Source: Actinomyces trachealis (GTDB taxonomy: Bacteria; Actinomycetota; Actinomycetes; Actinomycetales; Actinomycetaceae). Taken from it: a stretch of 64,000 nt of DNA. Under the pieces are notes generated by a model. It worked only from the letters and a program-made list of their open reading frames with translations. It did not search any database and was not told where the DNA came from. Shown piece after piece: positions 19,461 to 29,727 of this stretch. How positions within the stretch are numbered: position 1 is the first letter of the stretch; every line of letters begins with the position of its first letter. Both the position numbers and the translations under genes were made by a program. The DNA is taken from NCBI RefSeq assembly GCF_015711475.1, contig NZ_CP065027.1:1488001-1552000 (forward strand), read 5' to 3'.

Positions 19461-21065
19461 TCACCCATCCCACATACGTGCCTGGCGACGGCGTCGCCAG
19501 GCACAGCGCCAGGTCCACCAGCGGCGCACCGCCATCACCCCCACTGCCTCCGTAAACGCCATTAGCAAGGAGCCAGGAACGCCAGGAGACCAGGGCAGGG
19601 CGGCACCAGGCAGGACTGCCACCCACTGGGCCACCTTCACGATCCAAGCGCACCCCAGCAAGGCGGGCAATGCCACCAGCCCCGCTAAGGAAGGTGAGAT
19701 TGGTGCCAGCAGGGAGGCCACCAGTCCACTGACGGTAGACACCGCCACAGGTGGGGCAGCGAGTACGTTGGCAGGCACAGCCCAGGGGCTCCAGGTGGGG
19801 CGCAGCAGCACCAGCACAGGGGCGCACGCCAGCTGTGCCACCAGCGGCAGTGCCAGGGTTACCGCCAGCCACCGTGGCAACAGCCGACTCAGCCAGGATT
19901 CCAACGGTCGGGCCCATAACAGGATCGCGGCAGTCGCCACCACGGACAAGGCAAAGCCGTAGTCCCGCGCTTGCCAAGGGTCCATAAGCAACAGCACCAA
20001 CACCCCCGTGAACAGCGCGGGCAGGGCCACGGAACGGCGTCCCAAGGCCACACCCAGCAGCAGCACCGTGCCCATGGTGGCGGCGCGTAGCACCGAGCCA
20101 CCTGGTCGCACCAGCACCACCAACCCAGCCAGGACCAGGAGACCTACGAGCGCCCGCATCCGGCGCGGCAGCACCCCCATCCCTGATAGCACTAGCCCCA
20201 GGACGATCGCCACATGCTGCCCCGATACGGCAGTCAGGTGCGTCAAGGAGACCGTGCGCAGGTCTTCGCGCAGGCTCGTGGGCAAACCAGAGTCGTCACC
20301 CAGCGCCAGACCCAGCACCAGCTCCCGGCTGCCGTCCGGGGGCTCAGGTCCAGGCGGATGAAGGTCATGTAGGGCGTGGCGCATCTGGTCGCGCAGCTGC
20401 TGCACGGTCCCCGTCAGTCCAGTGGGCGGTGCCAGGGGGCGCACTTGAGCACCGGTAATCACTGCGCCTGCGCGCTCGCCCGGGACAGTCGGCTTGAGTG
20501 TGGTGCGCACACGGACCTGCTCTCCCATGCACAGTTGTGCCCAGCGGCCGCGGCCGATGACCCGTACGGTCAGCTGGCTGGGGGCGCCGTCCACGGACTC
20601 CACCCGCAGCTCGGTAGACACACTGCCATGCCCACCGTTGACCACTCTTGGTGCCTGGGTCAGGGTGGCGACGATCGTGACCGGCTGCCCGGCTGCAACA
20701 GCCTGAGTCAGTGGATCCGCCTGGCGAACAGCAGTCTGCGCGCTAGTCACCAATAGCATGGCGACCACCGCCATCGCCACCAGAAGTAGGCTAGCAGCGG
20801 CAGAGCCAATTGACTCCTGGGGCAGGTTCTCCGTACCTGGTCTAGGGTCGCGGCGGTGGCGTGGGGGCCGGTAGCGAGCCACCACAAGCAGCAAGGCCAT
20901 GGCTCCCAGACTGGCTGCCACGCAAGCCAAGGCGGGTTTGATCCAGGCACCCGGACCGGTGGCGGTGACGGCGATCCAGGCGGTGCCCCAGGCCGCGAGC
21001 GCAGGCGGCGCGAGGCGCAGGTCCAGGGCTGAGGGGACATCCGTTCCGGTGACGGTGGCGCTCAC
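19461..21065 (-). CDS. comEC: ComEC/Rec2 family competence membrane protein, no beta-lactamase domain
   Basis: 534 residues. An N-terminal pair of membrane helices is followed by an OB-like region and a polytopic Competence domain with LTHLTAVSGQHVAIVLGL, the family's signature around residue 270. The protein stops after the last helices (WVAVLPGAALPW) with a basic tail, and lacks the C-terminal metallo-beta-lactamase nuclease domain of full-length ComEC (usually 700-850 residues). Short forms are common in actinobacteria. The GTG start overlaps the comEA stop (GTGA). Confidence 0.85.
   Translation of the reverse strand: MSATVTGTDVPSALDLRLAPPALAAWGTAWIAVTATGPGAWIKPALACVAASLGAMALLLVVARYRPPRHRRDPRPGTENLPQESIGSAAASLLLVAMAVVAMLLVTSAQTAVRQADPLTQAVAAGQPVTIVATLTQAPRVVNGGHGSVSTELRVESVDGAPSQLTVRVIGRGRWAQLCMGEQVRVRTTLKPTVPGERAGAVITGAQVRPLAPPTGLTGTVQQLRDQMRHALHDLHPPGPEPPDGSRELVLGLALGDDSGLPTSLREDLRTVSLTHLTAVSGQHVAIVLGLVLSGMGVLPRRMRALVGLLVLAGLVVLVRPGGSVLRAATMGTVLLLGVALGRRSVALPALFTGVLVLLLMDPWQARDYGFALSVVATAAILLWARPLESWLSRLLPRWLAVTLALPLVAQLACAPVLVLLRPTWSPWAVPANVLAAPPVAVSTVSGLVASLLAPISPSLAGLVALPALLGCAWIVKVAQWVAVLPGAALPWSPGVPGSLLMAFTEAVGVMAVRRWWTWRCAWRRRRQARMWDG
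19478..19504. repeat. Perfect 12-bp palindromic hairpin inside the 3' end of comEC
   Basis: Arms 19478-19489 (GTGCCTGGCGAC) and 19493-19504 flank a three-base loop. It contains the recurrent 9-mer GACGGCGTC. It lies 15 bases ahead of the comEC stop codon and could attenuate transcription into holA. Confidence 0.6.
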
Positions 21066-21856
21066 ACGGTTGCCTCCTGGCGCAGTTTCTCAAGCACGGC
21101 GGGGCCGATTCCAGGGACGTCTGTCAGGTCGTCAACGGCAGTGAAGCGCCCGTGCTCGCTGCGATACGCGATGATGCGCTTGGCCAGGGTGGGGCCAATG
21201 CCTGGCAGGGTCTCCAGGGCTGTGGCGTCAGCAGTGTTGACATTCACCTGACCTCCAGGTGCACCTGCACCCATTTCCCCGCCGACGCCTGTTACCCCAC
21301 TGGGACCGGCACCACCAGAGCCACCAGAGCTACTGTCTCCCCCAAGCTGCGGCGGTTCCCCGGTCTTCGGCACGCGCACTTGCTCACCGTCGGCCAGCAC
21401 CCGAGCGAGGTTGAGGGCCTGCGTGTCTGCTTCTGCAGTGGCCCCGCCTGCGGCGGCGACGGCGTCGGTCACACGGGACCCCGTGGGCAGGTTGACGACC
21501 GTGGGGCTAGCGACAGCCCCAGTCACATGGACCGTCACCTCCCCTGCTTTTGATCCGCTGGGCCTGGGGATCGACGGGGTGTTCCGCTCCATCGCACCAC
21601 CGGCTTCCTCCCGCAGTGTGCTGGAGTCGCTAGGCGGGCTCAGCGTCAGTGGAGACGGCGTCGGAGAGCGCAGCACCGCCGCCACGGCCAGCACAATGGC
21701 CAAGACCATTAGCGCACTACCTGCCACCATGGCGGCCCTGGGGGCCAGGGCGGCCCGGCGCGGGTGACGGACGGTGGGCAGCGGCTCAGTGGTGTAGGCG
21801 CGGCGTACTAGTTCCTCAAGCCTGCGCTGGCGCCCTTTGACCCTTCTGCCTGTCAT
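21062..21856 (-). CDS. comEA: ComEA family helix-hairpin-helix DNA-binding protein
   Basis: 264 residues. A basic N terminus precedes one membrane helix (about residues 38-65). A Ser/Pro linker follows, then an SLBB domain (VTVHVTGAVASPTVVNLPTG to QVRVPKTGEPP), a Gly-rich linker and two helix-hairpin-helix motifs (LPGIGPTLAKRIIAYR and VPGIGPAVLEKLR) at the C terminus. ComEA binds incoming double-stranded DNA at the outer face of the membrane for transfer to ComEC. It is first in the overlapping comEA-comEC pair. Confidence 0.92.
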   Translation of the reverse strand: MTGRRVKGRQRRLEELVRRAYTTEPLPTVRHPRRAALAPRAAMVAGSALMVLAIVLAVAAVLRSPTPSPLTLSPPSDSSTLREEAGGAMERNTPSIPRPSGSKAGEVTVHVTGAVASPTVVNLPTGSRVTDAVAAAGGATAEADTQALNLARVLADGEQVRVPKTGEPPQLGGDSSSGGSGGAGPSGVTGVGGEMGAGAPGGQVNVNTADATALETLPGIGPTLAKRIIAYRSEHGRFTAVDDLTDVPGIGPAVLEKLRQEATV

Positions 21857-22053
21857 ACAGGCACGCTACGAGACCTCCGCGATCCTCCAGCAGTTACTGG
21901 TTCATCAGCACATGGCGCCCGCACGAGCCGCCTTTGTGGAGCGTGGGAAGCAGTCCTGCTAGGCCCTAGGCATGCCCCAGCAGACTTTGTGACTGCAAAC
22001 CCGGCAGACCGTTAGCGATCGTTAGCAGATCTTATATCGGTGTGCTGCCCGTC

Positions 22054-22866
22054 TCAGTGCCTGCCCACAACTGGGGCCACTACGATTCCTAGCGTGCCCG
22101 CCCCCACATGCACTGCCGTCGCCGCGTCCACCGGCGCGCAGAAGGATGTGACTAGTTCTGCCCCGCTGTCGGCTAGGGCTTGCTCAAGTTCGGCTAGGAG
22201 CGCTGCGGCATCGTCCTGCGCGTCTGCGTGGTGCACTGCGACCCGCACCGGGACGACCGGTGGCCGTGGGCCACTTTCTGCGACCATGCCCGCAGCACGC
22301 AGGGCCCGGGACAGCAGGTGGCGTCTGGCGCGTGCGGCACCGCGCACGGACTCGACCGCGCGGATGCCCGCACCGGTCACCTGCAGGATCGGGCGGACAC
22401 CCAGTGTGCCGCCCACCAGTGCGGTCCCCCGGTCCAGGCGCCCGCCCCTGCTAAGCCGCCCCAAGTCACCAGCCAGCAGCAAGACCGTGGAACGCGATGC
22501 GCTCTCACTCGCTAGGGCACGCCCTTCACGACCACTGACGGCCCCAGCGGCAGCCAGGGCAGCGAAGCCGAGCCCAGCCCCAGAACTGCCCGAGTCCAGC
22601 ACCCACAAGCGTCCTGCCGCCGGGCCAAGCTCCGCAGCCGCTAGTCGGGCATTGTCTACCGTGCCAGAAAGGGCAGAGGCCAGGTGCACCGCCAGTACCT
22701 CGTCCGCGCCCTGAAGCGCCTGTTGATAAACCTCCTTCAGCACGGCGACGGCGGGGCGCGAACTGGTGCCGTCATGTACCGGAACCTCCACCACCGTGAT
22801 TCCAGCAGCCTGGGCCATCTCAGGTGGCAGGCAGGCGGTTGAGTCCGTGACGACGGCGAGGGTCAT
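22054..22866 (-). CDS. DegV family fatty-acid-binding protein
   Basis: 270 residues. The N terminus AVVTDSTACLPPEMAQAAGI is the DegV entry motif, and HLASALSGTVDNARLAA and LDSGSSGAGLGF are conserved lipid-binding segments. GGTLGVRPIL marks the C-terminal half. Such proteins bind a fatty acid; in Firmicutes the homologues FakB feed fatty acids to the kinase FakA. No fakA is adjacent. It is monocistronic and divergent from the HerA-like gene. Confidence 0.9.
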   Translation of the reverse strand: MTLAVVTDSTACLPPEMAQAAGITVVEVPVHDGTSSRPAVAVLKEVYQQALQGADEVLAVHLASALSGTVDNARLAAAELGPAAGRLWVLDSGSSGAGLGFAALAAAGAVSGREGRALASESASRSTVLLLAGDLGRLSRGGRLDRGTALVGGTLGVRPILQVTGAGIRAVESVRGAARARRHLLSRALRAAGMVAESGPRPPVVPVRVAVHHADAQDDAAALLAELEQALADSGAELVTSFCAPVDAATAVHVGAGTLGIVVAPVVGRH

Positions 22867-22988
22867 ACATGCCAGCCTAGTGTGCGGCCCCCTCCGGTTC
22901 CGCGCACTACCGCAAGGTCCAGACAGTCTTTCGCCCGACTCTTCCGCTAGTAGGGCACAATCTGGGTCCGCTCCCCTACGATGTGGCC

Positions 22989-24989
22989 ATGACTGACGCC
23001 AGCAACGCCACCGACATCGCTCGACTCAAAGCTGAAGCCGCCCAGGCCGCCGCAGAAGCGGCCGCAGCCAAGGCCGCTGCTGCGCAGGCCGCGCTAGAAG
23101 CCGCGCTGGCCGCTGAGAGCCAGGTCCCGGCAGCGACTGCCGAGGCTCCTACGGTGCAAACTCCGGTCGAACCTGAGAAACATTCAGAGTCTGATCCTAC
23201 TGACACTCCCACCGAGCCTGCCAAGGCGGATGTGCCCGCAGCGCCCCCCGCTGCGCTCGCCCCGGCGTCAGCCAGCGGCTATGCGGAGACCGTGCGCGCG
23301 GGGTACGACTTTGGCAACGCCACGCTGCCCGTAGGCACCTACCTGGAGATGACTGCGCCGCCCTCTCCCGGACAAGACCCGGCACCCGTGGCTGGCCTGC
23401 AGGTGGGTATTCCGATGGGTCTGATGAACCGGCACGCGCTGGTGGCTGGCGCCACGGGAACTGGTAAGACCCGCACCCTGCAGCTGCTAGCTGAAGGCCT
23501 CTCTGGCGCTGGTGTGCCCGTCTTCCTCTCAGACATCAAAGGAGACCTCACCGGTCTGGCCGAGCCGGGCCAGTCCTCGGAGAAGCTGGCCGCCCGCACC
23601 GCCGCAACCGGCCAGGACTGGAAGGGCCAGGGCTTCCCGGTGGAGTTGTTCACCCTGGGTGGCTCAGACAGCCCCACTGGCCAGGGCGCGCAGGGCACCC
23701 CCATCCGCACCACCGTTACTGAGTTTGGCCCGATCCTGCTGGGCCGCGTACTGAACCTCAACGACACCCAGTCCTCCGCCCTCCAGCTGGTGTTCCACTG
23801 GGCCGACCAGCAGGGCTTGGCGCTGATCGACCTGAAGGATCTGCGCGCCGTCGTTGATTACCTAACCAACACGGATCAAGGCAAGGAGGAACTGCGTGTC
23901 ATCGGAGGGGTCTCCGCTGCCACCGCGGGTGTCATCCTGCGTGAGGTCGCTGCCCTGGAGGCGGCAGGCGGTTCGGCCTTTTTTGGTGAGCCAGCCCTAA
24001 ACGTTAAGGACCTGCTGCGTGTGGCCCCAGATGGGCGCGGTGTGATCAACTCCCTGGAGTTGGCGGATATCCAGTCCCAGGGCGTCATCTTCTCCACCTT
24101 CCTTATGTGGCTGCTGGGTGAGTTGTTCGAGATCATGCCTGAGGTGGGGGACCCGGATAAACCCACCATGGTGTTCTTCTTTGACGAGGCGCACCTGCTG
24201 TTTAACGGCGCTACTGCGGCGTTCCTGGAGGCGGTTACCCGCACTGTGCGCCTAATCCGTTCTAAGGGTGTGGGCATCGTCTTCATTACTCAGTCCCCTA
24301 CGGATGTGCCCGACGCCGTCCTAGCGCAGCTGGGCTCACGCATCCAGCATGCCCTACGCGCTCATACTCCTGCCGACGCCGCCAACCTCAAGAAGGCCGT
24401 GTCTACCTTCCCGACCTCCCCCTTGGACCTGACCAAGGTTCTGACCAGTCTGGGCACCGGCCAGGCTGTGGTCTCCGTGCTGGACAAGAAGGGGCGTCCG
24501 GCCCCGGTGACTGCTGTTGTCGTCAACGCCCCGGCTGCCGTGATGGGTCCTGCCCAGCCTGCCTCTGTCTCCCAGCTGCTGAATTCCTCCCCGCTGCGTG
24601 ACAAGTACACGACCGCGGTGGACAACGAGTCTGCCTTCGAGCTGCTGACCAAGCGCCTGGCCGATGAGGCCGCGGCCCAACAGGCCGCGAAGGAGGCGGC
24701 GAAGAAGGCCGCTGAAGAGGCCAAGGCCGCTGAAGAGGCTGAGAAAGCCGCCAAGAAGGAGGCTGAGCGCCAGGCTGCCGCGTTGGAGAAGGAGGCCGAG
24801 CGCCAGCGTCGTGAGCAGGAGAGGGAGGCAGCGCGCCTGCAACGGGAAGCCGAGCGTGAGGCGGAGCGTCGGCAGCGTGAGGCGGAGCGGGCGGCGGAGC
24901 GCCGCCACCGCGAGATCGAGAAGACGATCGGCTCGGTGGGTCGTCAAATCACCCGTTCGATCCTGGGCAACATCCTGCGCGGACGCTGA
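22989..24989 (+). CDS. HerA-like helicase, DUF853 family
   Basis: 666 residues from the ATG at 22989; a GTG two codons earlier is an alternative. Residues 1-100 are an Ala/Glu-rich coiled coil and acidic linker. Walker A is AGATGTGKTRTLQ; Walker B is MVFFFDEAHLLF, and ITQSPTDVPDAVLAQLG is the DUF853 signature. The last ~110 residues form a long charged Ala/Glu/Arg coiled coil. The family is related to HerA/FtsK DNA-pumping ATPases; its role in bacteria is not settled. Confidence 0.88.
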   Translation: MTDASNATDIARLKAEAAQAAAEAAAAKAAAAQAALEAALAAESQVPAATAEAPTVQTPVEPEKHSESDPTDTPTEPAKADVPAAPPAALAPASASGYAETVRAGYDFGNATLPVGTYLEMTAPPSPGQDPAPVAGLQVGIPMGLMNRHALVAGATGTGKTRTLQLLAEGLSGAGVPVFLSDIKGDLTGLAEPGQSSEKLAARTAATGQDWKGQGFPVELFTLGGSDSPTGQGAQGTPIRTTVTEFGPILLGRVLNLNDTQSSALQLVFHWADQQGLALIDLKDLRAVVDYLTNTDQGKEELRVIGGVSAATAGVILREVAALEAAGGSAFFGEPALNVKDLLRVAPDGRGVINSLELADIQSQGVIFSTFLMWLLGELFEIMPEVGDPDKPTMVFFFDEAHLLFNGATAAFLEAVTRTVRLIRSKGVGIVFITQSPTDVPDAVLAQLGSRIQHALRAHTPADAANLKKAVSTFPTSPLDLTKVLTSLGTGQAVVSVLDKKGRPAPVTAVVVNAPAAVMGPAQPASVSQLLNSSPLRDKYTTAVDNESAFELLTKRLADEAAAQQAAKEAAKKAAEEAKAAEEAEKAAKKEAERQAAALEKEAERQRREQEREAARLQREAEREAERRQREAERAAERRHREIEKTIGSVGRQITRSILGNILRGR

Positions 24990-24990
24990 G

Positions 24991-25040
24991 CCCAGCCTCA
25001 GCCGGTCACGCTGTGCCCGCCCCCAGCCTCAGCCGGTCAC
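24991..25040. repeat. 19-bp direct repeat at the convergent stop codons
   Basis: Two copies of a 19-base sequence starting CCCAGCCTCAGCC lie at 24991-25009 and 25022-25040, 31 bases apart. The second copy contains the leuS stop codon, so the end of leuS seems locally duplicated. Confidence 0.6.
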
Positions 25041-27994
25041 TCCGGGACGATGGACACTAGGCCGGGGGCGCGCACGATCACCTTGCGCACGCCACGCCCG
25101 TCTAGGGCTCGCAGCACGCCTGGGGCAGTCAAGGCCAGCTTCTCCAGTTCGGCGGGCTCAATACCAGGGTCCACTTCCAGGCGGTCGCGGACCTTTCCCT
25201 TGACCTGCACCACGCAGGTGACGGACTCGGCCACCAGCAGCGATTCGTCCTCCACCTGCGGGAAGGGCTCACGGGCCAGGGACTGGCTGTGCCCCAGCCG
25301 CTGCCACAGCTCCTCACAGATGTGCGGGGCCACCGGCGCGGCCATCAGCACCAGCGCCTCCACGGCCTGGCGCGGCACCTGCGCCAGGGAGGTGAGGTGG
25401 TTGTTGAGCACGATCAGCTTGGCGACCGCAGTGTTCAGCCGCAGCCCCTCGTAGTCCTCTCGCACCCCCACGGTCGTGCGCGCCACCAGGCGGCGGGTTT
25501 CCAGGTCAGCGGGCTCGTCCACCACGGTGGTCTGCCCAGTGGACTCGTCCACCACGTTGCGCCACAGGCGCTGTAAGAAGCGTTGGGAGCCGGCGACGGC
25601 GCGCGTGTCCCAGGGGCGGTCCTGGTCCAGGGGCCCCATGCTCATCTCGTATACGCGGAAGGTGTCGGCCCCGTAGGCCTGGTACATGTCGTCGGGGGTG
25701 ACGATGTTCTTCAGGCTCTTGCCCATCTTGCCGTACTCGCGCTTGACATTCTGGCCTTGCCAGGTGAACGTCGGTTCGCCGCCAGGGCCGGTCTCCTCCA
25801 CAACCTCGTCGGCGGGCACGTACTGCCCGCGGGCGTCCTTGTAGGCCCAGGCCTGCACGTAGCCCTGGTTGAAGAGCCGATGGTAGGGCTCGGAGGAGGA
25901 CACAAAGCCCAGGTCAAAGAGCACCTTGTGCCAGAAGCGGGAGTACAGCAGGTGTAGGACCGCGTGTTCCACGCCACCGATGTACAGGTCGGTGCCTCCG
26001 GAGGTGTTACCTGCCTCGGGGCGCGGCCCCATCCAGTAGGCCTCGTTGGCCGGGTCGATCAGCTGCTGATCGTCGGTGGGGTCCACGTAGCGCATCTCGT
26101 ACCAGCACGAGCCCGCCCACTGGGGCATGGTGTTGGTCTCGCGGCGGTAGACCTTGGGGCCCTCCCCCAGGTCCAGCTCTACCTTGACCCAGTCCTCGGC
26201 CTTGCTCAGCGGCGGCTCGGGGCTGGAGGCGGCGTCGTCGGGGTCGTAGGAGCGTGGCGAGTAGTCGGTGACTTCGGGCAGCTCAACGGGCAACATGGAC
26301 TCGGGCAGGGCGTGGACGCGGCCTTCCTCGTCCCAGACCACCGGGAAGGGCTCGCCCCAGTAGCGCTGGCGGCTAAACAGCCAGTCGCGCAGGCGGTAGG
26401 TGACCGCACCGCGGCCGGTCCCTTGGGACTCCAGCCAGGCAGTCATGGCGGCCTTGGCCTCGTCCTTGCTTAGCCCGTCCAGGCTGATCTCATCGTTAGC
26501 GGAGTCCACGGCCACGCCGTCGCCAGTGAAGGCGGCCACGGACAGGTCTACGCTGCGGGGGTCCTCGGCGGGGCCGATGGTCTGGACGATATCCAGATCG
26601 TATTTGCGGGCGAAGGCCCAGTCGCGCTCGTCGTGTGCAGGCACGGCCATGATCGCGCCGGTGCCGTAGCCCATGAGCACGTAGTCGGCCACGAAGATCG
26701 GCACGCGCTTGCCGTTGACGGGGTTCAGGCCGAACAGACCGGTGAAGACGCCAGTCTTGGTGCGGCCCTCGTCGGTGCGCTCGGCCTCGGTGGCGGCAGC
26801 CGCGTAGGCCCGGTAGGCGGCGACGGCGTCGGCGGGGGTGGCGTGACCGTCCTTCCAGGCCTCACGGGTGCCTGTGGGCCAGGTGGCGGGCACGGTCAGG
26901 TCGGCGGGAGCGGTGGTCTCGATGGAGCCCAGCAGCGGGTGCTCGGGGGAAACCACCATGAAGGTGGCACCAAAGAGTGTGTCCGGCCGGGTGGTGTAGA
27001 CGGTCAGGTCGGTGATCGTGCTGCCTGCCGCCTCAGCGCCGTCGACGGGGAAGGTAACTTCGGCGCCCTCGGAGCGGCCGATCCAGTTGCGCTGCATGGA
27101 GCGGACCTTCTCGGGCCAGTCCACAGTGTCCAGGTCCTCGGCCAGGCGGTCGGCGTAGGCGGTGATGCGCATCATCCACTGGCGCAGGTTGCGCTTGAAG
27201 ACAGGGTAGTTGCCGCGCTCGGAGCGGCCCTCGGCAGTGATCTCCTCGTTGGCCAGCACGGTTCCCAGTCCTGGGCACCAGTTCACGGGGGCGTCAGAGA
27301 TGTAGGCCAGGCGGAAGGAGTCGAGGACGTCGGCGCGCTCGCCAGCGGTCAGCTCAGCCCATTTACGGTCGGCGGGGACGGCGACTTCACCAGAGGCGAG
27401 CTTGGCCTCAAGCTCGCTGATGGGGCGTGCGGCGCCTAGGCCACGGCCGTCGCGGCGGGGCGCGGTCGGGTCGAACCAGGAGTTGAAGACCTGCAGGAAG
27501 ATCCACTGGGTCCAGCGCACGTAGTCCACGTCGATGGTCTGGATGGAGCGGCGCGAGTCGTGGGACAGGCCCAGGCGGCGCAGCTGGCGGCGCATGTTGG
27601 CAATGTTGGCCTCGGTGGAAATGCGTGGATGCTGCCCGGTCTGCACCGCGTACTGCTCGGCGGGTAGCCCGAAGGCGTCGTATCCCATGGTGTACAGGAC
27701 GTTCTTGCCGGTCATGCGGGTGAAACGGGCGACGACGTCAGTGGCGATGTACCCCAGGGGATGGCCCACGTGCAATCCCTTACCCGAGGGGTAGGGGAAC
27801 ATGTCCAGCAGGAAGAACTTCTCCTTGGCAGCTTCCGGACCTGCGAGGTTACCGACGGGGTTATCACTGTAGAAGGTCCCCTCAGCCTCCCAGCGGTCTT
27901 GCCAGGCGGTCTCGATGGAATCCGCGAGGGCCGCCGTGTAGCGATAGGGGGTGGGATTCTCGGCGCTGGGGGTGGCCGTTGCGTCCTGCGTCAT
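25037..27994 (-). CDS. leuS: Leucyl-tRNA synthetase
   Basis: 985 residues. The class I signature is [18 protein letters not shown] (HIGH form HVGH), and the second signature is KMGKSLKN. Between them is a CP1 editing insertion with [19 protein letters not shown] and the editing-site stretch [17 protein letters not shown]. It charges tRNA-Leu with leucine. The length is in the normal actinobacterial range, and KMGKS rather than KMSKS is usual in the group. It is monocistronic and borders the mobile island; no T-box was recognised in the 226 bases upstream. Confidence 0.96.
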   Translation of the reverse strand: MTQDATATPSAENPTPYRYTAALADSIETAWQDRWEAEGTFYSDNPVGNLAGPEAAKEKFFLLDMFPYPSGKGLHVGHPLGYIATDVVARFTRMTGKNVLYTMGYDAFGLPAEQYAVQTGQHPRISTEANIANMRRQLRRLGLSHDSRRSIQTIDVDYVRWTQWIFLQVFNSWFDPTAPRRDGRGLGAARPISELEAKLASGEVAVPADRKWAELTAGERADVLDSFRLAYISDAPVNWCPGLGTVLANEEITAEGRSERGNYPVFKRNLRQWMMRITAYADRLAEDLDTVDWPEKVRSMQRNWIGRSEGAEVTFPVDGAEAAGSTITDLTVYTTRPDTLFGATFMVVSPEHPLLGSIETTAPADLTVPATWPTGTREAWKDGHATPADAVAAYRAYAAAATEAERTDEGRTKTGVFTGLFGLNPVNGKRVPIFVADYVLMGYGTGAIMAVPAHDERDWAFARKYDLDIVQTIGPAEDPRSVDLSVAAFTGDGVAVDSANDEISLDGLSKDEAKAAMTAWLESQGTGRGAVTYRLRDWLFSRQRYWGEPFPVVWDEEGRVHALPESMLPVELPEVTDYSPRSYDPDDAASSPEPPLSKAEDWVKVELDLGEGPKVYRRETNTMPQWAGSCWYEMRYVDPTDDQQLIDPANEAYWMGPRPEAGNTSGGTDLYIGGVEHAVLHLLYSRFWHKVLFDLGFVSSSEPYHRLFNQGYVQAWAYKDARGQYVPADEVVEETGPGGEPTFTWQGQNVKREYGKMGKSLKNIVTPDDMYQAYGADTFRVYEMSMGPLDQDRPWDTRAVAGSQRFLQRLWRNVVDESTGQTTVVDEPADLETRRLVARTTVGVREDYEGLRLNTAVAKLIVLNNHLTSLAQVPRQAVEALVLMAAPVAPHICEELWQRLGHSQSLAREPFPQVEDESLLVAESVTCVVQVKGKVRDRLEVDPGIEPAELEKLALTAPGVLRALDGRGVRKVIVRAPGLVSIVPE

Positions 27995-28220
27995 CCGAGG
28001 TGCTCTCTTCCGTGCTCGTGGCTTGAGATGCCGGGGTGCCGGGGCGTACCGCCTGGGGAAAGGCAGGCGCGCTGCGCCGGTTCCAGGTTCACCCTAGTGC
28101 GCATGGCCGCTTGGGTCGTGGAACGTCCGGCTTGCGGGAGAGAGGCACGGGTCACGGTGTCTCGGGCAGCAGACCTGACTCCTGACACCTTGGGGGCGGG
28201 GGGTGCCCCTGTGTGGTGTG

Positions 28221-29430
28221 TCAAGCGGCGGCGGGTAGCTGGTGGGGTTGGGGGTCGTAGAGGGCTCCGTCTCGGATCATGGCGTGCAGGGTGAGGATGC
28301 GTCGGTGGGCTAGGGTGATGAGGGCTTGGTTGTGGCGTTTGCCTTGGGTGATCTTGCGGTCGTAGTAGGCCCTGGAGGCGGGGTCTGAGTGTAGTGAGGC
28401 GAAGGCGGAGCCGAGCATGGCGCGCTTGAGCCTCTTGTTGTCGGCGTGGGAGACGTACTCGCCTCTGATGGAGGTGCCCGAGCGTCTGGTGACGGGTGCT
28501 AGGCCGGCGTAGGAGGCGAGCTGGGCGCTGGTGTCGAAGGTCCGTCCGAGGGTCTCGGCGAGAAAGACTGCGGCGGCCGGGACCCCTACCCCGGGCATGG
28601 GTGGTGGGGACTGGGCAAGAGAGGGTGGGCCACCCGCCAGGGCCTCGACCTGGTGGGCGATGTCATGTCTCTGGGCGTGCAGGGCGGCCAGCTGTCGGGC
28701 CAGGCGGGACGACGCCGACGGCGTCGGTGCCGGCCACGACCACGGTGGGCTTGGCAAGGGCGTCGGTGATGGACCTCGCCCAGGCGGTGTGGCGCTTGGA
28801 GCCGTGGGCCTCGGGGCTTGGCGTCGATCCTGGCTCTGCCGGCCTTGCGCAGGGCGGCGGGGGTGGGCCAGGCGGCGATCACCTCCAGGACAGCGTCGTG
28901 CTCGAGCCAGGGGCCCAGGACCTTGGCCAGGGCGGGGCGGGGCCTGGGTGCACACGGGCCCCGGACACGGTTTGTGGTCTGGTTGACCTGGCGGGCCAGG
29001 TCCAGGCCCGGACCCGGTGAGCATGCTCAATGCGGCAGCGTCCTCGTCCGAGGCGCTGATGGACCTGAGCGTGTGGGCCATGGTGCGGGCCGCCTGGGCG
29101 ATGACTGCGGCGTCACGCGCGTCGGTCTTGGCACTACCTGGTGTCAGGTCGGCGATGCGCCTCATGGACAGGCCGGGAAGGTAGGCGACTGTGATACCCA
29201 TGTCCTGGGCGAGGGCGAGTGCCAGGGCGCCGATGGTGGCGCACCTGGTCGACCACCACCAGGAGCCGGCCGTGACAGGCCAGCGTCTCGTACAGAGCGC
29301 GGAGCCTGGCCTCGTCGTTGGGCAGAGCCTTGTCAAAGACCTTCTTGCCCTGCCTGGTCACAGCAGTGGCCCGGTGCTCGCACTTGCCGACGTCGATACC
29401 GACGAAGACGCCGATGTCGCCGACCTTCAT
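28221..29430 (-). pseudogene. IS110-family transposase, frameshifted
   Basis: The reading begins at the ATG at 29430 with VGDIGVFVGIDVGKCEHRA (DEDD RNase H-like domain, first Asp). It shifts frame near 29230 into GALALALAQDMGITVAYLPG and AKTDARDAAVIAQAARTMAH. A middle part is out of frame. The C-terminal Transposase_20 part (PGVGVPAAAVFLAETLGR to TSIRGEYVSHADNKRLKRAM) is intact. At least two frame breaks make it inactive. No flanking inverted repeats were seen, as expected for IS110. Confidence 0.85.
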
Positions 29431-29727
29431 AGTGGATGCTCCCTTGCGTGGTAGGACGAGCCAGCCTCTCGGCGACCAGCCCCGCACCCACGCCTACGCA
29501 AGACCTCGCCAGTGGCAGGCCCTTCCCCTGATCAGCGGTCACCAGTACGCCGCACGACGACCGGTGACAACACCCCCCGGATCATTGGATAGACAAGGGC
29601 AAGACATCATGCCGACCACCGCTGGCCCGGTCGCGGGCCTCATCCCGCGACCACCAACAAGGTAACGGGTGTCAGCCCAAGGGTGTTTCTGGTCTGGCAC
29701 GTTGGTGTAGCTGGTGGGGGAGGTCGT
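29431..29727. other. Spacer between the IS110 and IS256 relics
   Basis: No gene is supported. The left part should be the IS110 end and the right part the IS256 left end, but no terminal repeats could be matched by eye. Confidence 0.4.

Noticed and set aside
25037..27994. LeuS with a mutated KMSKS motif
   Set aside because: KMGKS is the usual form in actinobacterial leucyl-tRNA synthetases, so it is not an anomaly.
27995..28220. T-box leader for leuS
   Set aside because: A GGGTGAACC-like stretch exists on the minus strand, but the conserved T-box bulge and the specifier/terminator architecture could not be found.
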